Assembly: GCA_027532555.1 (NCBI GenBank) | Contig: JAPZTJ010000005.1 | Coordinates: 1-62,096 of the forward strand | Direction of reading: 5' to 3' | DNA from: Aquidulcibacter sp. | GTDB lineage: Bacteria > Pseudomonadota > Alphaproteobacteria > Caulobacterales > Aquidulcibacteraceae | DNA: 62,096 nucleotides | Part shown: in pieces, positions 7,358-14,803 of the stretch | Position numbering within the stretch: position 1 is the stretch's first letter | Layout of the letters: the number at the start of each line of letters is the position of its first letter | The notes under the pieces: model-generated | The model's database searches: none | Told to the model about the DNA's origin: nothing | What the model saw: the letters and a program-made list of their open reading frames with translations, nothing else | Made by a program: the position numbers and the translations under genes

Positions 7358-8599
7358 ATGATGGCACTCAAGGCACTTATAAAGAAGCGGGGACAACGGG
7401 GTCACATTGCGCTGATCACCGCCGTTATTGCTATGCCTGTTTCTCTAGTGGTCGTATTCGCAGTCGAAATGACCGCCCTTTCTGGTGAACGCACCAAAAT
7501 GCAAGCGGCAGTAGATGCCGCCGCGCTCGCTGGGGCCCGCGAGATTGGTGTATCCGGGGGGGCTGAACGCAACATCAAAGCATTTACGGAGCAGTTTGCG
7601 AAAGAGCAGACACGAGAAATCATTCCCCACGTGCGCACCACATTCATAGCCGAACAGCTACAAGGCGGCGCCGTGCAAATTGACGGCGTTGGTGTTCGAA
7701 ATTCCTTTTTTGGAAATATGGTTCCAAAAGGCGGATTTGTGATCCGAGTTCGTGCCTTAGCGGAAGCGCTAAACCAACAACCTCTTTGTGTGGTTGGCAC
7801 AGGTAGCACAAGCACAGCATTAGCCATTGATGGCAAAGAACGGAGCCGCATTTTAGCGCCAAATTGTGTGGTGCATGCAAATGCCAATATTGAGTTGAAT
7901 GAGTCAGCTCAAATCGAAGCAGGCACCATTCAAGCTTCAGGCTTTGCCGCTGGGACTGGATATTCGCCTGAAGCGAATAATGGTGCGCTTGTCCTGCGAG
8001 ATCCTTTCAAATCGCGCCGAATTAAACGCAGAAATGCCTGCCCCGCTGGGGTTGTTCAAACCCGGGAAGTTTCCAGCGGCGTGCTTCATTTGCGTCCTGG
8101 TATTTTGCGCTTGCGATATAATGCTAGGGGTACCGGTCAAATTCGGCTGGCTCCTGGAGATTATTACTTCTGCCAGCCTCTAACGATTGAAGAGCAGGCA
8201 TCCTTAATCGGCGACAATGTCGTCCTCATCTTTGACAATGGCGCCCTCAATGCGACAGGAAATGCAAAAGTGTCTCTCACAGGGCGTCGATCTGGCTCTT
8301 GGGCAGGCTTTGTCTTAGTTTCGGCCCGCGAAAATGAGACCGACACAGCCATTTCCTCGGCGTCCGTCGATCGGCTTTTGGGCACCATTTACCTGCCCAA
8401 CAGCAATCTGTTTGTAAATGCGCAAGGCACGGTCGCCGAAAACTCCCTTTGGAGCGTCGTGATCGCACGCACGATCGCGCTGACGGGCGATTCAACTTTG
8501 GTCATTAACGACAATTATGCAGGTTCAGGTGTGCCAGTACCAAAAGGCGTGGGCCGGCTAAATAAAAGTGTAGAAGATGGTGCATGGTTGAAGCGGTAG
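7358..8599 (+). CDS. TadE/TadG-like pilus-associated protein
   Basis: The 413-residue protein starts with a short basic stretch and one membrane helix ('KKRGQRGHIALITAVIAMPV...VVVFAVEMT'), then 'AAVDAAALAGAREI', the classic TadE/TadG-like (Flp pilus assembly) N-terminus. The C-terminal two thirds are beta-rich with a polymer-type region ('RPGILRLRYNARGTGQIRLAPGDYYF', 'SLIGDNVVLIFDNGALNATGNAKVSL'). In complete tad loci such minor pseudopilins sit with TadA/B/C and the secretin; none of those is in the window, so this is an orphan. An ATG at 7361 is an equally good start. Confidence 0.8.
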   Translation: MMALKALIKKRGQRGHIALITAVIAMPVSLVVVFAVEMTALSGERTKMQAAVDAAALAGAREIGVSGGAERNIKAFTEQFAKEQTREIIPHVRTTFIAEQLQGGAVQIDGVGVRNSFFGNMVPKGGFVIRVRALAEALNQQPLCVVGTGSTSTALAIDGKERSRILAPNCVVHANANIELNESAQIEAGTIQASGFAAGTGYSPEANNGALVLRDPFKSRRIKRRNACPAGVVQTREVSSGVLHLRPGILRLRYNARGTGQIRLAPGDYYFCQPLTIEEQASLIGDNVVLIFDNGALNATGNAKVSLTGRRSGSWAGFVLVSARENETDTAISSASVDRLLGTIYLPNSNLFVNAQGTVAENSLWSVVIARTIALTGDSTLVINDNYAGSGVPVPKGVGRLNKSVEDGAWLKR

Positions 8600-8774
8600 G
8601 CGGCAATGCGCTTTGGCCCAGAAAAGCTTGACGGTTCGCAACTCGTGAATCTGACACAGATTACCCATTTATCGCTAAAAGAACTCGTTTGCAGCTTGTT
8701 GGCAGTTATCCAAGGGATCACCAGAGTACTTCTAAATGAAACGAATTATGTTTCATCTCAATGGTCATGCAATG

Positions 8775-8838
8775 GCGACAAGTGGCCGAAAGGAGATGGT
8801 CTGCTTTGGGGGCGAAGGCGGCGAAAGCGGACGTTCGA
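8775..8838 (+). repeat. dispersed intergenic repeat, copy 3 (right half)
   Basis: Reads 'AAGTGGCCGAAAGGAGATGG', 'TCTGCTTTGGGGG' and ends 'GCGAAAGCGGACGTTCGAAA'. It occupies the 284-base convergent gap between the TadG-like gene and the small membrane protein. Confidence 0.75.
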
Positions 8839-8883
8839 AAGCGAGTAGATTTTCAGACCAAGGGGCGTGGATCAGGGATTGGG

Positions 8884-9258
8884 TCACTGGTTTTTCCTTC
8901 GGCTTTGACCAAACCGGGTCATCGCCGGTATGATCAGGAAGATGATCCATTGGCTCATCGGCACCAACGTCCCAAGGCGCGAAAGGCCATAAGAGACAAA
9001 AAGCGCAGCAAAGCCAAGCTGGATGCCCGACAGGATTGCCTCGAGGGCCGGATCCTGCCGCTGAGCGAGGACCCAGAGGCCGCCAGCCAGCCCTATCAGA
9101 ACCAAGGTAATCATGTGCCATAGCACTGCTGCAAACGCCGCTAGAAACGGATCACTCAACGCCGCTTGCAGCGGATCATAAACTTCTGGGCCGCCACCAA
9201 ACACGTGAAGCAAAACGGTCAGCCCCATCAGGGTAGCAGCAAGACGAGTCCAGTTCAT
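8884..9258 (-). CDS. small four-helix membrane protein of unknown function
   Basis: The 124-residue protein starts MNWTRLAATLMGLTVLLHVFGG and has about four hydrophobic helices (residues 5-25, 40-65, 72-95, 98-115). The start at 9258 has a strong ribosome site (GGAGGGG). A longer start at 9312 would run into the regulator's operator region. It is divergent from the TetR gene and is therefore its likely target. I do not recognise the family; a small channel, carrier or stress protein are all possible. Confidence 0.8.
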   Translation of the reverse strand: MNWTRLAATLMGLTVLLHVFGGGPEVYDPLQAALSDPFLAAFAAVLWHMITLVLIGLAGGLWVLAQRQDPALEAILSGIQLGFAALFVSYGLSRLGTLVPMSQWIIFLIIPAMTRFGQSRRKNQ

Positions 9259-9269
9259 TTCGCCCCTCC

Positions 9270-9325
9270 ATACGGTAGAGTATGCTTTAGAAGCTATGCT
9301 TGCTTTCGTCAATACGCTGCCGTAT
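9270..9325. promoter_or_regulatory. two related palindromic operators between membrane-protein and TetR genes
   Basis: ATACGGTAGAGTAT (9270-9283) and ATACGCTGCCGTAT (9312-9325) are each imperfect palindromes (ATAC...GTAT) and are 12/14 inverted copies of each other, 42 bp centre to centre. They flank both promoters of the divergent pair and are the expected binding sites of the TetR protein. Confidence 0.65.
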
Positions 9326-9334
9326 GTTTCCTAC

Positions 9335-9874
9335 ATGACATCAACAACCCGCCCTCGCCTGACCGCTGAAGACTGGCTGATGGCTGGATTTCGTGCCCTA
9401 GCCTGCTCCGGTCCCGCGGCCCTTAAGGCCGAGCCCCTCGCGCGCGACCTCGGCACAACCAAGGGGTCGTTCTACTGGCACTTCAAGGATTTACCTGACT
9501 ATCTAACCCGTCTGATCCGGCTCTGGGAGGAGCGTGCTTTTGACGGAGTTATCGCACTGCTTGACCCCGCTGCGACGCCTCGCGCTCGACTGGAGCAATT
9601 GTGCTTCCTAGCTGTCGGATTTCGTGACGATTCCTATGGAGGTGCTGTCCTAGAACCAGCATTGCGCGCTTGGGCGCTGGCGTCACCGGAGGTTGCGCAT
9701 GCCGTTGCCCGCATGGATGCCCGCCGGATTGCTTATCTTGCAAGCCTCTGCCGTGAAGCGTGCATTGCGAACCCCGATGCACCTGAAGCGCTCTATGCCC
9801 TGATTGTCGGGCTGGAAACCCTAGATATGAAAGATGCACATAGAAGCATGCGCCTGCTCTTGACAGCTCTTTGA
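9335..9874 (+). CDS. TetR/AcrR-family transcriptional regulator
   Basis: The 179-residue protein carries an N-terminal helix-turn-helix ('TAEDWLMAGFRALACSGPAALKAEPLARDLGTTKGSFYWHFKD', in pieces); 'GTTKGSFYWHF' is the recognition-helix signature. The C-terminal ligand domain contains an 'ALRAWALASPEVAHAVARMDARR' helix typical of the short TetR group. The start MTSTTRPRL at 9335 excludes the 13 codons that overlap the second operator. It probably represses itself and the divergent membrane protein. Confidence 0.88.
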   Translation: MTSTTRPRLTAEDWLMAGFRALACSGPAALKAEPLARDLGTTKGSFYWHFKDLPDYLTRLIRLWEERAFDGVIALLDPAATPRARLEQLCFLAVGFRDDSYGGAVLEPALRAWALASPEVAHAVARMDARRIAYLASLCREACIANPDAPEALYALIVGLETLDMKDAHRSMRLLLTAL

Positions 9875-9900
9875 CTCGCCCCTCAGTAACGCGCCCTGCG

Positions 9901-9926
9901 CAGTGCATTCCGGCAGGAATGCACTG
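9901..9926. repeat. perfect 11-bp stem inverted repeat after the TetR gene
   Basis: CAGTGCATTCC (9901-9911) and GGAATGCACTG (9916-9926) flank a 4-base loop, 27 bases after the TetR stop. A rho-independent terminator would need a following T-run, which is absent ('AAGTCAAGC'). It may be a weak terminator or a protein site. The rest of 9927-10273 holds one short transposase remnant (below) and otherwise nothing I recognise. Confidence 0.5.
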
Positions 9927-10040
9927 AAGTCAAGCAAGCGCTGAGTTCGTTTGTATGGGCGCTTAGCCCAAACGATCGGAAGTGGTTTAGACCCTTAGGA
10001 CATAGGCGTCCGGCCTGACACATCTTGACCGCTTAGGCAG

Positions 10041-10106
10041 TTGTTCAGATGTCCGCGTTCTTCCAGTTCTAAGGCAACAGCCCGTGAACGTCGACAGGAC
10101 CGAAAC
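10041..10106 (-). pseudogene. IS66 TnpC C-terminal remnant (very short, with internal stop)
   Basis: On the minus strand this reads 'VDVHGLLP*NWK', matching the IS66 TnpC tail 'ELLPWNWKP', with the Trp codon changed to TAG. Only about 12 codons are convincing. It matters because a second, longer IS66 tail lies in the same orientation about 1 kb away, across the ubiE-like gene. Confidence 0.35.
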
Positions 10107-10273
10107 CGCTTCGCGCCGACAAGGAATCCGTCCAAGGAAACTCGCCGCACGCAAACAGATCACGATCCACTTATCGTACTGGGTGTCCTTAATGCCGTTG
10201 ATTACTCACCTGTTTTCCGTATAGTTCGAGCACTCGTGCCGTTTCGATCCGACACCAAATTTAAGGAACGCAG

Positions 10274-11050
10274 ATGACCAACAGGAAATACAACGAAGAG
10301 GATGGTGCAGGGACAACGCATTTCGGATTCGAGAAGGTCACAGTCGGTGAAAAGGCGGGGAGGGTCGCCGAAGTCTTCGATACTGTTTCGCAGAAGTATG
10401 ACATCATGAACGACGTGATCTCTTTCGGGACCCACCGCGTCGTCAAATGGTACGCGATCAACGCGAGCAACATCAAACCTGGTTCTAAGGTGCTCGATAT
10501 TGCTGCGGGCACCGGTGACCTGACCATTCTTATTAGCAAAAGGGTGGGGCCGCAGGGATCTGTCATCCTCACCGATATCAACGAGCAGATGCTGACGGCA
10601 GCGCGGGCGCGGCTTGCAAAGGCCGACACTCCGGACAATGTGCAGTTTGCTCAGGCAGATGCCGAGGATTTGCTGTTTGCGGACAACACCTTTGACGCCG
10701 TCACCATAGGTTATGGAATCCGGAATTTCACGAACAAGACTAGGGCCTTGCGGGAGATTTTGCGGGTCATCAAGCCCGGTGGACAGTTGACGATAATCGA
10801 GTTCTCGAAGCCTACATCCAAGCCGTTGCAAATGATGGCAGAGGCCTATTCGAGCCTTTGGCCGACCTTCGGCGAGATCCTTGTCGGGAATGGAAAGCCA
10901 TACCGGTACCTTATCGACTCCATCAAGATGCACCCAGACCAGGAAACCTTCAAATCCATGATGCTGGATGCCGGGTATGCACATGTGACCTATGAAAACC
11001 TCATGGGTGGGATCGCAGCTCTTCATATCGGTCTGAAGCCGCAGGCCTAG
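10274..11050 (+). CDS. ubiE: UbiE/MenG-type C-methyltransferase
   Basis: The 258-residue class I SAM-dependent methyltransferase is full length for UbiE. Visible family blocks are 'TTHFGFEKVTVGEKAGRVAEVFDTVSQKYDIMND', the SAM-binding motif 'VLDIAAGTGDLT', 'TIGYGIRNFTNKTRALREILRVIKPGG' and 'YLIDSIKMHPDQETFKSMM'. UbiE methylates the C2 position of the ubiquinone (or demethylmenaquinone) ring precursor. The N-terminus and 'MHPDQ' block look closer to gammaproteobacterial UbiE than to the usual alphaproteobacterial form, by memory only. It stands alone (no ubiB/ubiG) and is bracketed by IS66 tails, so it may be an acquired second copy. Confidence 0.88.
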   Translation: MTNRKYNEEDGAGTTHFGFEKVTVGEKAGRVAEVFDTVSQKYDIMNDVISFGTHRVVKWYAINASNIKPGSKVLDIAAGTGDLTILISKRVGPQGSVILTDINEQMLTAARARLAKADTPDNVQFAQADAEDLLFADNTFDAVTIGYGIRNFTNKTRALREILRVIKPGGQLTIIEFSKPTSKPLQMMAEAYSSLWPTFGEILVGNGKPYRYLIDSIKMHPDQETFKSMMLDAGYAHVTYENLMGGIAALHIGLKPQA

Positions 11051-11238
11051 ATCAAGCGTCCAGCAAGACCCATCTTGGCCCCTAAAGCGGTCGCTCCAAC
11101 TGCCGCGGGCTTCCAGCTCCACGGCAATAGTTCGTGGATCCGATTGTTAAGATGATCTTCGATGCGGGGAAGGATGTCAGCGAGCCATAACCCGGGGTCA
11201 ATATTCCGATTTGCAGCGGTTCCCCGTCCGATGTCCGG
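11047..11238 (-). pseudogene. IS66 TnpC C-terminal remnant
   Basis: Minus-strand translation gives 'NRNIDPGLWLADILPRIEDH', then 'LNNRIHELLPWSWKPAAV' and a stop at 11047-11049. This is the C-terminal IS66 element ('DPxxWLADVLxRIxDHxxNRIxELLPWNWKP'). The DDE domain is gone. Its stop codon overlaps the end of ubiE on the opposite strand. It differs from the intact IS66 copy at 33-35 kb, so it comes from another element. Confidence 0.7.
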
Positions 11239-11383
11239 CTTAGCTTATATCCATCTGACAAGGTTTGATGGCTGTGTGTTGGTTGTCGCTGAAAATCGAC
11301 CTGGGATTATAATTGAGGATTGCCCGCGAACAGAGTATCCGGCAATCATTGATGGACCTGAAGGGCACCCATTTGCTCACTGA

Positions 11384-11534
11384 TCAAACGTCCGCCTTCG
11401 AGCAACCCACAAAACTGCGATAAACGGCAACCCTTGGCGCATTTGAGACTGTCAGCATTTCGGCAGAACTTGGCCGATTGCGGATGGTCTGGTTTGGGGG
11501 CGCGTGGACGTCGAAAGCTGCCATTCGATGCCAA
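11384..11534 (+). repeat. dispersed intergenic repeat, copy 4 (near full length)
   Basis: Starts 'AACGTCCGCCTTCGAGCAA', passes 'CCTTGGCGCATTTGAGAC', 'CATTTCGGCAGAACTTGGCC' and 'GATGGTCTGGTTTGGGGG', and ends near 'GACGTCGAAAGCTGCC'. It fills much of the 588-base gap 11051-11638, which otherwise holds the IS66 tail and the arsR promoter. Confidence 0.75.
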
Positions 11535-11618
11535 ACCTTCAACGTTCGAAAAATTGGAAAGTCGGCGCTGAGCAACAAAGCGATGGATAGACAAACTTTC
11601 GTCTTGCTTCTTTTTATT

Positions 11619-11638
11619 ATTTCATGTATCCATGAAAT
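11619..11638. promoter_or_regulatory. perfect 20-bp palindrome, ArsR operator
   Basis: ATTTCATG-TATC-CATGAAAT is a perfect 8-4-8 inverted repeat that ends exactly one base before the arsR start codon. ArsR/SmtB repressors bind such sites over their own promoters; binding here would block the whole four-gene operon. Confidence 0.8.
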
Positions 11639-11965
11639 ATGGAACAAAATATCGCAATCAAAATGTTGTCTGCAATTGCTCATGAAGGGCGTTTGTCGCT
11701 GGTGCGCAGGCTGATCCAAGCGGGGCCACAGGGCATGCCAGCAGGCGATCTAGCCCGCTTTGCTCAGATCGGGCCAACCACGGCGTCCGCACAATTGCTG
11801 ATCCTGACAAATGCGAACCTCGTCAAATCGACCCGCAATGGTCGTGAGGTGATTTATTGCGCCTGCTACGACCGCTTTAGCGAATTGGTGCAGTTTCTGA
11901 TGCATGATTGTTGCGCCAAGCGCCCTGAGATTGTCCAGCTTCTCGACGACGAGATAAGCGCATGA
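11639..11965 (+). CDS. ArsR/SmtB-family repressor with C-terminal cysteine cluster
   Basis: The 108-residue winged helix protein begins MEQNIAIKMLSAIAHEGRLSLVRRLI. Its recognition region is 'MPAGDLARFAQIGPTTASAQLLILTNANLVKSTRNGREVIYCACYD', in pieces. Cysteines C74, C76, C91 and C92 ('YCACYD' and 'MHDCCAKRPE') lie at the C-terminal dimer helix, as in As(III)/Sb(III)-sensing ArsR proteins with a CC pair there. It is the first gene of an operon (ATGA overlap with the next). No arsenate reductase, Acr3/ArsB or other classical arsenic gene follows, so the inducer may be a metalloid, a thiol-reactive compound or something else. Confidence 0.9.
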   Translation: MEQNIAIKMLSAIAHEGRLSLVRRLIQAGPQGMPAGDLARFAQIGPTTASAQLLILTNANLVKSTRNGREVIYCACYDRFSELVQFLMHDCCAKRPEIVQLLDDEISA

Positions 11966-13242
11966 ACGCCAAGTCAGTTAACTTAATACCAGACAAGGCG
12001 GAAATCACTGCGCTCAATAAGACTTGCTTTTGTCTGCCTTTGGGCCGCAAGCAAATCGATGCTTCGATTCTGTCGTCGGGGAACGTCCCGGAAATGGCCA
12101 GTCTTTTGGCTGAAAGACCAAACCTATTCGCGAGTACTGGCGTTTTTCTTGCTGCAAGCGATCTCGATAGCATGATCGACCAGATTCACGCTATAGAAGC
12201 GGCGACCCAGACCGTCAGTTATCAGGACATAACCTTATCCCGAGCCGATGGTGCTCTGGCCAATGTCCAGCCCGAAACGCGCGGCGTTCTGATGGGCTAT
12301 GATTTCCATGTTACCCCAGACGGCCCCCTCCTGATTGAGATTAACACCAATGCGGGCGGCATATTTCTTGTTCAAGCGCTGAGCCGCGCTGTGCAGGGTG
12401 GCGCGCTGCCTGGCTATCTCGCGTTTGGGGCCAGTCGTTTTGAAGAGCGCATTTTTGAGATGATGGTGTCAGAATGGCGCGCTGCCGGTCGGCTAGGTCA
12501 GCCCCAAACACTTGCCATTGTCGATGACAATCCCGAAGCGCAGTATCTCTATCCTGACATGCTGCTGGCACAGGCACTCTTGAATGAACAGGGTATTACA
12601 ACAATCATTGTCAACTCCGCTTCACTTGCCATAGGTTCCCGCGGCTTGATGGCAGGAGACCACGTTATTGACATGGTCTACAATCGACTGACAGATTTTG
12701 CGTTGGCCATGCCCCAGTCTGAGGCCTTGCGATCCGCTCTACTGCAGAATCAAGTCGTCGTCACGCCTTCGCCTCGCCATCATGCTTTGTATGCCGACAA
12801 GCGCAATCTCGCATTTCTAAGCGATGCCGCAAAACGCAAAACGTTGAACCTAGCCCCCCATCACGCACAAGCGCTCACCAGCCTTCCCGAAACTGTTGAG
12901 GTCACACCTGAAAAAGCCGATGCGCTTTGGGCTGCCCGCAGGGACCTGTTCTTTAAGCCTGCCACCGGATTTGGCGGCGCTGCTGCTTATCGCGGCGACA
13001 AGCTGACGCGACGTGTTTGGAATGAAATTCTAAAAGGTGGCTACGTCGCACAAGCCTTTGTTGCACCCCAGACTCGTCTTGTTGCAACTGAAGAGGGCCC
13101 GGCAGTCCTGAAGTTTGATGTCCGGGTCTTTACGTTTTCAGGCGATCCTCTGATGTTGGCCGCGCGCGCATATCAGGGCCAAACAACGAATTTCCGGACC
13201 TATGGCGGCGGCTTTGCCCCTGTGATCCTAACCGATGCATAA
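11962..13242 (+). CDS. putative circularly permuted ATP-grasp ligase
   Basis: The 426-residue protein shows ATP-grasp elements in unusual order. Near residues 113-133 is 'YDFHVTPDGPLLIEINTNAGG', whose E126/N128 look like the Mg-ATP ligands that normally close an ATP-grasp domain. Near 330-340 is 'LFFKPATGFGGAAAY', the lysine plus glycine-rich loop that normally comes earlier, followed by 'YVAQAFVAPQTR' and 'AVLKFDVRVFTF'. The order implies a circular permutation, as in some peptide ligases. ATP-grasp enzymes join a carboxylate to an amine or thiol. It sits between arsR and TVP38, with a GST further down, so a thiol or peptide product is a reasonable guess. The reaction itself is not identifiable from sequence. 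Confidence 0.7.
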   Translation: MNAKSVNLIPDKAEITALNKTCFCLPLGRKQIDASILSSGNVPEMASLLAERPNLFASTGVFLAASDLDSMIDQIHAIEAATQTVSYQDITLSRADGALANVQPETRGVLMGYDFHVTPDGPLLIEINTNAGGIFLVQALSRAVQGGALPGYLAFGASRFEERIFEMMVSEWRAAGRLGQPQTLAIVDDNPEAQYLYPDMLLAQALLNEQGITTIIVNSASLAIGSRGLMAGDHVIDMVYNRLTDFALAMPQSEALRSALLQNQVVVTPSPRHHALYADKRNLAFLSDAAKRKTLNLAPHHAQALTSLPETVEVTPEKADALWAARRDLFFKPATGFGGAAAYRGDKLTRRVWNEILKGGYVAQAFVAPQTRLVATEEGPAVLKFDVRVFTFSGDPLMLAARAYQGQTTNFRTYGGGFAPVILTDA

Positions 13243-13975
13243 GGTGGCGACCTCTCGGTCAAGCAATTGGCTATTCATCGAAATTGTGGGCGTCCCGCTT
13301 TATCGCTGGCTGTTACTGTGTGGCATTGTGCTCGGTCTTGTTGGCGTATCCATGGTGATCCGAACTCAACTCAGGATCGATTGGAATTTAGACTCTTTGC
13401 GTGCTTTCGTGCAGAGCCTTGGGATTTGGGGGGCCCTTGCGTTTATTGGTATTCTAACTTTCCGGTTTCTATTCCTTATTCCGACCGGCCTATTACTCTT
13501 GGCGGGTGGCGCTATTTTTGGCCCCGTTTATGGCACCCTATACGCCGGGCTTGGGATGTTCTTATCCGGCATGTTGAAATTTGGCCTGGTCGCCATTCTG
13601 GGCCGGGATAAAGTATTGAGCACGTTGCCGCCAAAGGTTCAGTCATGGGTGCGCAAACTGGCGCAAGGCCGCATGAGCGCGTGGGCATTGTTTGGCATTT
13701 GCGCGTATCCGTTCTTTCCGAAGCACGTCTTTCAATACGCCGCGATATTGTCAGGCATGAGCCTCCTTCGCTTCATCGTTGCAGTTCTATTCGGGTGCAT
13801 GGTGCAGGCCTTCTTGTTCGCCAACATTGGCCAAGCGCTATACTCAGGCGCTGGCATTGCCCTTTCAAGCAGCATTCTTCTCATCAGCATCCTCGTGCCT
13901 CTCTGTGTCCCGGCTTGGCGACGCTGGATGTTGGCATCCCTGCAACCCAAAACGGATACGGAGAAGCCCAAATGA
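13235..13975 (+). CDS. TVP38/TMEM64 (VTT-domain) membrane protein
   Basis: The 246-residue protein has about six membrane helices. The VTT/SNARE-associated region is 'LIPTGLLLLAGGAIFGPVYGTLYAGLGMFLSGMLKFGLVA' (in pieces), with the family G-x-x-F-G motif, then 'AYPFFPKHVFQYAAILSGMSLLRF', the conserved P-x-x-x-x-N/Q-Y-x-x-G block. DedA/TVP38 relatives move lipids or ions across the inner membrane, and TVP38-like genes recur in metal- and arsenic-linked operons. The gene overlaps the ATP-grasp gene by 8 bp and the GST gene by 4 bp. Confidence 0.87.
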   Translation: MHKVATSRSSNWLFIEIVGVPLYRWLLLCGIVLGLVGVSMVIRTQLRIDWNLDSLRAFVQSLGIWGALAFIGILTFRFLFLIPTGLLLLAGGAIFGPVYGTLYAGLGMFLSGMLKFGLVAILGRDKVLSTLPPKVQSWVRKLAQGRMSAWALFGICAYPFFPKHVFQYAAILSGMSLLRFIVAVLFGCMVQAFLFANIGQALYSGAGIALSSSILLISILVPLCVPAWRRWMLASLQPKTDTEKPK

Positions 13976-14595
13976 TCACCCTTTTTGGTGCCGCAACCAC
14001 AAACGCGCGCAAGGTCGCCATTGGCTTGGCAGAGCTTGGCCTCGATTGGGTGCCACGTCACGTGCGGCTTGATCAAAAGGAGCAACATGACGCGTGGTTT
14101 CTGGATATCGCGCCCAACAATAAGATCCCAGTGTTGCATGACGACGCGACGGGCATGACAGTTTGGGAGTCAGGCGCAATTCTTACTTATCTGGCCGATC
14201 AGTATGACGCCAAAGGCATCATTCTCGCAAAGTCGGGCGCGGCCCGTTATGCTGCAATTCAGGGTGCCTTCTTTCAAGCTGCCCATATTGGTCCCAACCT
14301 AGGTCGATTGAACGAGCAACTAACGGCCAGCGACGCGGCCAGAAATCCCCAAATGATGGCGCTATTCTTTGGCGAATGTGTGCGTTTGACAAGCGTGGTA
14401 GAACGCATGCTCGGAAATGGCCGGCCTTTTTTGGCTGGCGATTACTCCATCGCCGACATCATGCACTACCCGTGGCTTAAAGCAGGCCTCGATCACGGCT
14501 TCCCGGCACTCCTCGACAAACCCATTGTGACCGATTGGCTGGCCCGCATTTGGGAACGGCCTGCCGTGGGAGTGGGCATGTTGTCCTTTGACTGA
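13972..14595 (+). CDS. glutathione S-transferase, nu-class-like (YfcG/YghU type)
   Basis: The 207-residue protein begins MITLFGAATTNARKVAIGL. The N-terminal thioredoxin-fold domain has 'TTNARK', like the T-x-N active-site motif of YfcG, the cis-proline loop 'NKIPVL' and the glutathione-binding 'WESGAILTYLA'. The C-terminal helical domain carries 'FLAGDYSIADIMHYPWL', the usual GST N-capping box. Nu-class enzymes hold two glutathiones and act as disulfide reductases or peroxidases. It is last of the operon, with ATGA overlap; no gene follows within 300 bp. Confidence 0.9.
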   Translation: MITLFGAATTNARKVAIGLAELGLDWVPRHVRLDQKEQHDAWFLDIAPNNKIPVLHDDATGMTVWESGAILTYLADQYDAKGIILAKSGAARYAAIQGAFFQAAHIGPNLGRLNEQLTASDAARNPQMMALFFGECVRLTSVVERMLGNGRPFLAGDYSIADIMHYPWLKAGLDHGFPALLDKPIVTDWLARIWERPAVGVGMLSFD

Positions 14596-14665
14596 TGTTA
14601 CTGGCGATATATGAAATCAGCTTCTTGGCATTCCAAAAAGAACAATTATTGCAGCGCAATTGGCA

Positions 14666-14723
14666 AATGTCCGCTTTCGAGCAACCGCCAAACCACCCCA
14701 AATGGCAACCCATGGCGCTTGCC
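14666..14723 (+). repeat. dispersed intergenic repeat, copy 5 (left half)
   Basis: Begins 'AATGTCCGCTTTCGAGCAAC', continues 'CGCCAAACCACCCCAAATGG' and 'CAACCCATGGCGC', then stops. It is the left half only. It lies in the 14596-14914 gap, whose remaining part is the end of the IS5-family element. Confidence 0.7.
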
Positions 14724-14803
14724 GGATCAGTGGCTTTGGTTGAATACATCGCTACTTGGACACCCGCACCAACAGCCCGATTTTGAGTATGCTGACGGTA
14801 AGG

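Noticed and set aside
10202-11122. 306-codon minus-strand frame opposite ubiE
   Set aside because: It is an antisense shadow; the plus strand encodes a full UbiE with all motifs.
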